Assembly: GCA_021018815.1 (NCBI GenBank) | Contig: JAITYX010000049.1 | Location: 2,232,001-2,296,000, forward strand | Source: Talinum fruticosum | Lineage: Eukaryota; Streptophyta; Magnoliopsida; Caryophyllales; Talinaceae | Reading direction: 5' to 3' | DNA length: 64,000 bases | The notes under the pieces: model-generated | What the model was told of the DNA's origin: nothing | Seen by the model: the letters and a program-made list of their open reading frames with translations, nothing else | Databases searched by the model: none | In this document: piece after piece, positions 56,562 to 64,000 of the stretch | Layout: the number at the start of each line of letters is the position of its first letter | Position numbering within the stretch: position 1 is the stretch's first letter | Made by a program: the position numbers and the translations under genes

Positions 56562-59500
56562 TTACATCCTGAAACTCCTGTTATATAGATCCCCTGAGCT
56601 TGTCATCCCAAACTTGTTAAAACCCAATCTATCATTCCTAAGGAGCTCTGCTACCCCTATATCATTTCCAGTTTGAATTTCACTCCAACCATCCCAATGG
56701 CCATTGGCCGCAACTGTATTTCTTGCCTGTTGAAGAGAAAACTGTGTAAATGGGGAAAGATTGCCTGGCTGTGACTGCTCCATATGTCGGGAAGTAAATC
56801 CATAAGCATCATTTACAGCAGCATAATTATCCCTAACTTCAGTACATCTAAGGTTTTGATGAGGGGATAGAGATCTCTGCATTAATAATTGAAGTCTTGA
56901 ATCATTTTCAAATAATGGAGTCTGCATATGAAAATTCGGTCTCATATCCATGCTTGAGTTGTTAACACCACTAGGAAGCCTCCCTTTGCCAACTGCCAGA
57001 ATTGCAGGATCCATGAGTTCAATATCACTAGCCGTATTTATGTTTCCACTGGGTGATGCCTGGAAAGGATTTCTCAACAAGGAGCCAGTCTCAAGCAAAT
57101 GATTCCCTGCAGAGATCGATCGAAAAACACGGTTGTTAATATTCAAGGAAACCATGGAGGAAAAACGAGATGAAAATAGAAGAGGTGGCAAGTAGTGCGA
57201 AGAAGGGTAGGGAAAGACAACTAACCAGACTTCATGTCAAAAGCTTGATCACTTCTTTCATGTGAAGAAAAACCTGGTGGCGGTGGTCTACTTGGCACAG
57301 AAAAACCTGGTGGAGCTGAAATCTGAGATCTTGCTACTGAAATTCACAAGATAAAAAGAGTTAGCAAGCGCGCAGAAAGCATTGTTAATTCTAGAAAGTA
57401 CATAATATACACATCAGTCCCGATCCATTGGCTCGCTTGACTTGGACAACCCCTCCCCCCAAAAGTCAAGGGAGAAAGGAAACATAAAAGTAAACTTCAA
57501 ATGAGCTTTTATCAATTATATGCCGCTTGTAATTGATTGTATTATGCATATTGAATCGAATCAATTGCACAAAGTAGTCATATTGACAATTGAAAGAGAG
57601 AAAGGGTGAAGCAAATTGGCAATTTGACACTGCCAGCGGCACAAACTGACTTTTCACGGAGAAGTAAATGAAATATATACTTCAGCATATATTTTATGCA
57701 TGCACAAGTATTAGAAAAGGAACATGGACTCTAACAGGTGCTCACAGGAAAGCTTACTTGATGGAAGAGCTGAATGGCTATTTGTCAAATTATCTGATCG
57801 CTCAGTACGATGCGAAAATCCCAAACCATTTCCGAGAATGTCCAGATAAGGGCCCCTATTTTCAAGAAAGGACTGTCCAAAAGAGTGATTCTGGTCTCCT
57901 CGGACAATATTGTTCACAGACGATTCAAAATCAAACAAATGACTTCTAGATTCCTCTTGCCTAGCAAAAGAAAAACGAGACTGATTGCTTATTTGACCTT
58001 TCCAGGAATTAGCCAGTCTGATGGGAACTTCCTTTTTATCAGTTTCGCCCAAAAACTTAGCCAAATTCTGTGGAGAAGTCAAAGATTCATCCCACGAATC
58101 AAGGTCCAAAATATTTGATATTATGCTGCTCTCTCCTAAATCAACAGAAGATTGTGTGTCAACATTGTGCACCCCACCATCAAATCTTCCAATGTGATTA
58201 CCCTGGCCAACATTTAATTGCGGATATGAATGCCCTTGAACAGAAGCACAACTGACAAAATTATTGAGGAATCCATTAGAAGCAACAGATGCACAGGGCA
58301 CATGTGCCCCAAAACCTTCATCAGGCTTTCTGGTTGCAGTTGTAGTGTTCATAGTATAGTTGACTAAATCAGCAGCATCTGCATGATGTTGCAAAGGACT
58401 CCTCAAGTGATTCAAAAGATGGGGCAATGTGGACATGGTTGCCTGATTGGATAATATAACATCTCTACGTCTCTGATTATCAAAATCATGTTCTGTTTGA
58501 GAAGTCAATTTCTGTATGTCATGGTCTTGAACATCTGATTTCCAATCACAAGCCTCAAAATCAACAGCCCCTGCAGCTGTGGTAGAAGTGACTGAAGTTG
58601 AATCATCATGAAGTTTCCCTGAATCATGCAACTGTATGCTTTGACCTGCAGACGATAGGAAATTATCCAAGCACAAACCATTAGATCTGATAATATCAGA
58701 ATGTTCCTTTGTCCTTTTGTCGAAGCTCATTGTTGACATCTCAGAACACAGACTCTGAATGTTTTCATCAGCAAAGGGAAGCATACCCTCATCTAAACCA
58801 GAGGAACAAGGTTTATCATCAACAGAAAGAGCAGTATCAAGCAGCAAATTATTTTCTCCATTATTACTTTCAGCTGCTGGTGTAAAAGGTAAATGATTTC
58901 CTAACTTCACAGCTGGAGTACTGGAAGGTGAAGCAGGCACCTCTGAGCCTTTTGAATCAGAATTTACTCCATGCTGATCAGCTTCTACCACGAATTTATT
59001 TTTAGTCTGCATTGCATGAGCTTCCTCATTTGACAAACATTTCTTTCCACCATCTTTGAGCAACATAGAAGCTTGAGTACTATCTGATACCGTTGTTGAG
59101 TTAGCCAGCAATCCATTCACTTCAGCATTCTGTTTGATTGGTCCATTTGAATCTGCTAAGCTTCCAGCAGGAGGATTAACATTGGATGCACGTGATCCCC
59201 TGGTATAGTCAAAAGTACTTCAGAAAATGTACTCGTAAATAGGATGTATACGAAATCATGCATATAACTATCTTCTACCATGAAGCTGCAGGCGGAAGAA
59301 CACCAGATCTACCAGAACTGCTAGATGGGGGCAAACATTTAACACTCGTTGCTGGAACCTGCAAGTTAAAATCAACTAGTCAACAAGATTATCTTCATGT
59401 AGAAAATGTCAAAATTATCATTACATCCACAGTTATTGTACCAGGAAGTTAAAGTGATACACTAAAGGAATCTACAGCATCAGTCACCAAACAACATTCA

Positions 59501-62500
59501 AACCTTACTGTTCAGGCCTTGACTATATGCTAATGGATGTTGAATATTCTGTACTTACTACATGTCCCCTTATAGTTAGTACAAGGGAATTACGCTCACG
59601 TGTGCCCTCTCACAGAACAAAAGACTTACATTATTAGCAAGCAATTCAGACAACAGTTAGGCTATAAAGGGGAGGAAAGGTGGGAAAAGGAAATTGTGAC
59701 TTATGAATAAGAAATCTTACATTTGAAGAATTTTTTACCACAGGTTTCCCTACGGCAGGAGAATTGTTATTGTAATAATCATCTGTCGGGGAGGCAACAA
59801 AGTTCCTGAACGTCGTTGCATATTATTTGTACACCCAGTAATTTGCTGAACTCTATTCCTTTCAAAAAAGAAAAAAACGTCAACGACTATTTAACATAGA
59901 CACCAGCAAACACTTCACAATGAAGAAAATTCGACATGACATGCAATAACTTTCAGATAAGATAAAATTTGCATAAGCATAAGAATAAATTTATATCATC
60001 TAACTATAACTAAATTCCGAGTAAGTTCATTAAAAACTGTTATTTTCTCAAACTATAGATTATATATATTCCAACAAACATATCTGAACATAATACTGTC
60101 AAGAGATTGACAATTGTAAATAAATAGAAGCGGAAAAGAGAGGGGGCATATATAACACCCTTAGTTTAAAAAGCTCAAGGCGCACAAAAGTGCAAAAGGT
60201 ACCAGGGGGCAGGGCACGGGCTTTGGGATTTTTGAAATAATACGCACTTACTAAAAAAGGCTTGAAAATCATTACCAAGCAATATTTTTTGTCAAATATG
60301 CCACACGATGACATCAAATAAGCGATTATATATCATTGTAACCACGAAAAATACCACAGAGTCTTAGATTGTGATCAAACAATGAATTCGGTACGATTTT
60401 CACCAAAAAGCAAGCAGAAAAAAGGAAAAAATTAGCACAAATTGAAAAAAAGGGCAACTTAACCACTTACTTCCACTCTAACAAAGAGACAAGAAAAGAC
60501 GGGGGGTGGGGGGGCAGAAAGACAGAAAATTAACAAAAAACAGAAAAAAGTCCAGTGAGGCACAGGAGGAGCAACTGTGTCCTGGCTGAGGCTCATGCCT
60601 CAGAGGGCTTTTGGAGGGGCTAGGCTTGACCACTTGCAAGGCGCAAGGGGAGAGCTTCACGTTTTTGTGCACCTAGGCGCTCCCTGGGCCCGCTTTTTAA
60701 ACTAAGATAACACCTAAATTCAGAATACAAGGCCTTCTTTCTGAATCACTCATTGAAACTCAACCATCAGGAGTGGTGTCACCAGAAAAACATAATTACT
60801 ATAATTCACTAGGAGTTCATAAGCCACAATGACATATAAAATTACATATAAAATGTCAAAATTTGGAACAAAAAGGAGGGGAGGTGAATTATTGGAGTGT
60901 CACTGGAACAAGTGCAGTGGCCTAAATAACAGTAACAAAAACCATATATGCAGCGAAAATGTATGAAAATACAGCCAACAAGTCAACACCTATTTCCTGT
61001 TTTAACTCATTCTGCAAAGTGCAAACTACAAGAAAAATGGTCTCAACTTCGTGAAATATCTTCACAAGGAATATCTTTAACCTAAAGCACATGGTCGATT
61101 TTTGCTAAAAAACTAAAATCAGGAGTCCAGTCCACTCAGAACTGCTAGTCTATAAACACTGCAAACCTAATCAAAAAGGTGCAGACCTATACATACCTTG
61201 TGTAGGCTGAAATGATTTCATCCTTTGCAAAGCTGTCTTCCTGAGAACCAATCTCATGCAAGTACAGACAATCAGGATTATTGCAGGGCTGCGTCAAGAG
61301 AAAATTGCATCAAGTGAATGCTTAAAAGTTAAATGAATACAAGTATGTTAGAATTTAACATTTAATATGTCCAGATATCATACCACATTTCGCAACCATG
61401 CATGACAGTACTTAGTGGTTCCAAAACATGCCCTGAAGATGCATTCAATCTCATTAAGAACATAACCAATACAGAGATTTTAGAAGAAAATTGTTTTTTA
61501 AAAAAAACAAGAGAAGAAAAAAAGCTTGATCCCTTATTCCACAATCCACATTACCAACCTACCTCAAGGGTCTACCATCCAGTATAAATCCATGCACTGA
61601 CTGAATGCAACGAACTGCTTCCTCTTCCTTAGAGTAAGTAATATATCTGAACCAAAAAGATATATCAAGGTTACTGGAAAACATACTGAGAAGCATATGG
61701 ATAATGGACAGCCTCAGCAACTTTTACTAGAGTACACTGTTGAACATTGAATGCATAAAAAGTAATGATACTTGTAGATTTAAACTTAGTCACTTATACA
61801 ACAGAACCATTTATGCACCTTCCAAACACATCCATCTGACAACCTCAGAACTTTTATGTTCAAAATAGCCACAAGATTTTAGAGGTGACTCAGATTGAAA
61901 AAGTGCGATCAAGTTCCAATAACTAATCTTCCTTTTTATTTGACAAGGTACTACTGCCATCTGTAATACAAAGACTATGGCTTGGCATAGAACAGTTCAA
62001 AGAGCATAAATGATAATCCTCTTTCACACTTTTTTCTTATTCCCTACCATCATGAGCACTAAAAAATACAGCCATGACAAGGGAAAAGATGATTAATTAT
62101 GAATAGTATGTGTTAAAAGAATAATATGAAACAAAAAAGTCAAAAGGAGAAGTGAAACAAAAGGAGTTACTTCAAAAGAATAGACTAATGTGGTTCCGGT
62201 ATGAAACAAAGATACGGCAGGCAAACAAGATTAACCAATTATTGAAAACACATCAAAAGCCTCGTTGATGGAAAGAATCTGGCACTAGCTTACCAGAGTT
62301 GAGGGTCGATATGGATTGAGGAACAAGTTCAGGATTGCAATTAGTAAATTTGTCAGGATCCAAATCGTTGTGGTAGGTTCAATGAGGTCGAAATTCGCAG
62401 TTAAATTGTTCTTTGGGTCACTATTTATATATTAATTTAACTACCATAGGGCCTCTGCTTCATATACTTAGTTCAAATAGACTAATAGAATTATATATAT

Positions 62501-63979
62501 TTAATATATTAGGAGTGGGCTTGTTACACAAAAGGCACATATCCCATTAGCTATTAGGGGTGCAGCTGCCTAAAACAAAAACCTTAGCGCTTAACCAGAA
62601 GTTTCAGCCGCCAGGGGAGACAGAGTAGAGGGGGCGGGGAGACAGAGAGATAGAGGAGGGACATGACATCTGTAGAAGGACGATAGATCTCTCTGGTAGA
62701 CGGTTCTTCCTTGATAGCCTCATCAAAAATAGAGTAGTCTCATCATCCCTCAGTTATGTGTCGACTGCTCTCCTCCTCATCCTCCTTCCTCTTCTTCAAC
62801 GTCTTCCACCTCGACCCCGCTCCCCGCTTTCTGCAACTTGCCGAGTAGAAGATGGTTTCTGTCACCCCCACCGCTATCACCTTGCTGAATTACCTTCAGC
62901 TTGCCTGGATCGCAGTTTTCAGCTAACTGGGCTATGACCAAACTCTGAACAGGACCAAGGATCCCAGATCACATATCCAGGGGTTTAGCCTGAATTGGGC
63001 AACAGAGATCTGGCACAACTCACATAAATTGGATACCCAAACCCTACCTTAATGGGATTCACATGGCAGCTCCCCCCAACCCCCCCAAAAAAAAAAAAAA
63101 AAAAGAAACAAGGAAAAATTATGTCCTTAAAATTGTGTATACAGTTAACACAGGTGTGTAACCATGTATTCTTAAATTTAGCAGTCAGCTTAACCATCAT
63201 AACTTTGGAAGGAATAGAAAATAAATATAAGTGAAGCTATTCCGATACAAAAGATAAAGAAAATCTAGAGACACATGAAAGAGGAAGAGGTGCACTACTT
63301 GAGCAAACAATAATTAGAGGGGGATTGTTAGCCAATTATTGCAATGAGAAATGCAATTCATAAGGACTTACACACTACAAGTATTGTTCGCAAACTGTTG
63401 AATAGTGCCAGCTGAAGTCCGGGATATAGAAACCTTTAAGACCTTGCCATACTGGCTAAAATACTCTTTTCGTTGCAGAAGCTGCTCAAAATTTCAGTAG
63501 ATGTAATTAGCAACCAAATGAAAGATGTAGAAGAAGAGATCATGCTAGTACGCACATCTTCATCGGCAAGATTAAGTGGTAACCCGACTATGTAGACGAG
63601 ATTCCTCTGAATAACACGGACACTACTTAGCTGTTTCCTGCTTTCAGAGCTTTTAATCTTTGTTTTCTGTGACTTCTGCTTTTTTCCATACTAATGTCTG
63701 CTACCAACCTGATATTCAATTCAGTAGAACAGAGATCATCAAAGCAGTTTGACAGAACAGGTTCTCCAGCCCCAGTGTAAGTTTAGGGAAGGGGGAAAAA
63801 TGAAATGTATGCCCTCCACCCCCCCAAAAAAAGGCTTTAGAAAAATGCAACCTTTCACAATTTGCAGCCGTTCCCACTATTCTTTCCTTATCATAGGGAG
63901 TACGGCAGGCAGGGCAGCGTCCCTCAGTCTCATCCTTCTCTGCCATCTCCATGATGTGATGCCAACACCAAACACAAAT
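56562..63979 (-). CDS. NOT4: NOT4-like RING/RRM E3 ubiquitin ligase of the CCR4-NOT complex (5' end outside window)
   Basis: Plant CNOT4 homologue. In this family NOT4 is a ubiquitin ligase acting with CCR4-NOT in mRNA decay and translation quality control. Eleven exons placed, 5' to 3': 63979-63852, 63708-63556, 63481-63372, 61646-61563, 61432-61384, 61288-61197, 59858-59721, 59358-59279, 59199-57758, 57336-57226, 57106-56562 (TAA). The first exon (start Met, first RING cysteines) is beyond the edge. Motifs: second half of the C4C4 RING (ICVWCWHHI, GRCPACRTPYDKE), an RRM from VIQRNLVYIVGLPL to SVHGFILDGRPLR, CCCH finger YCHAWLRNVPCNNPDCLYLH, and conserved APPGFSVPSRPPPPGF. Intron phases all agree. 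About 977 residues are encoded here, the family's usual size. Two homopolymer deficits (63680-63685, about 59779-59782) break the frame: sequence error or a damaged allele. Confidence 0.92.
60160..60706. mobile_element. hAT-type MITE in a NOT4 intron
   Basis: 547 bp with perfect 15-bp inverted ends (CTTAGTTTAAAAAGC and GCTTTTTAAACTAAG) and a perfect 8-bp duplication ATAACACC (60152-60159, 60707-60714). No ORF. It lies in the intron between the exons at 61197 and 59858. Words such as GGCGC and AAGGCGCA next to both ends extend the inverted similarity. Confidence 0.9.
61647..63371. other. Large NOT4 intron
   Basis: A 1.7-kb intron. Bases 62510-63090 are more GC-rich than the rest and look like inserted material: a purine-rich GGGGAGACAGAG zone, then pyrimidine-rich sequence and a plus-strand start MVSVTPTAITLLNYLQLAWI at about 62852-62911 with a stop soon after. 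An A17-like run occurs at 63088-63104. No known element was recognised. Confidence 0.4.
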
Positions 63980-64000
63980 CTACATAAGCACACCCAAACA

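Noticed and set aside
57711..59120. 469-codon ORF as a separate gene
   Set aside because: It is the large NOT4 exon (59199-57758) running past its splice donor; no start or independent domain.
63716..63952. 78-codon ORF presented as a stand-alone protein
   Set aside because: It is NOT4 exon 63979-63852 reading through into an intron; the GGGGG-rich tail is intronic.

Overview
The window is plant nuclear DNA, most likely from a eudicot. The evidence is one intron-rich gene for a NOT4-type (CCR4-NOT) RING/RRM protein at the right end and about 50 kb of typical plant transposable elements to its left: Sirevirus-like Ty1/copia retrotransposons, CACTA (En/Spm) elements, hAT elements, a MULE and an L1 LINE remnant. 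No bacterial-style operons, CRISPR arrays, tRNA genes or origins were seen.

Layout. Bases 1-33114 are a nest built inside one old minus-strand copia element (element C). C's 5' LTR is 31688-33114, and its gag, protease and integrase follow leftward. The integrase is interrupted within about 45 bp by three insertions. The first is a 10.3 kb copia (element A, 18933-29277, target duplication GATCT). The second is a plus-strand solo LTR of the same family (17439-18924, GATGA). The third is a 12.8 kb CACTA element (4562-17397), which carries a 5.5 kb hAT element (6990-12499) in the acidic tail of its transposase gene. C resumes at 3216-4561 and is cut in its reverse transcriptase by the 3' end of a second CACTA (1-3215), whose left part lies outside the window.

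Bases 33115-49700 hold a minus-strand MuDR-like element. It is split by a second nearly complete copia (element B, 37015-47932, target duplication ATACA) and by a small hAT-type MITE (35912-36340). Bases 49700-56500 are mostly non-genic: a tandem repeat, an L1 3' fragment, another hAT-like element with a CT-rich interior, a scrap matching the 3' end of plastid/bacterial 16S rRNA, and a small MITE-like element.

The one host gene, NOT4, runs leftward from beyond the right edge to its stop at 56562. Eleven exons can be placed and all intron phases agree, but two single-base deficits in homopolymer runs break the frame. An intron holds a MITE with perfect 15-bp ends and a perfect 8-bp target duplication.

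All transposon genes are broken. The LTR elements carry many stops and indels that cluster at CTCGAG/CCGAG/ACTCGG words, which may be mutational or a consensus artefact. I found no clearly new biological system. The most unusual structures are a perfect 47-bp inverted duplication that replaces coding sequence in the hAT transposase (template-switch signature), a LINE zinc-finger fragment trapped between two copies of the hAT right-end sequence, and the triple-insertion cluster in the element C integrase.
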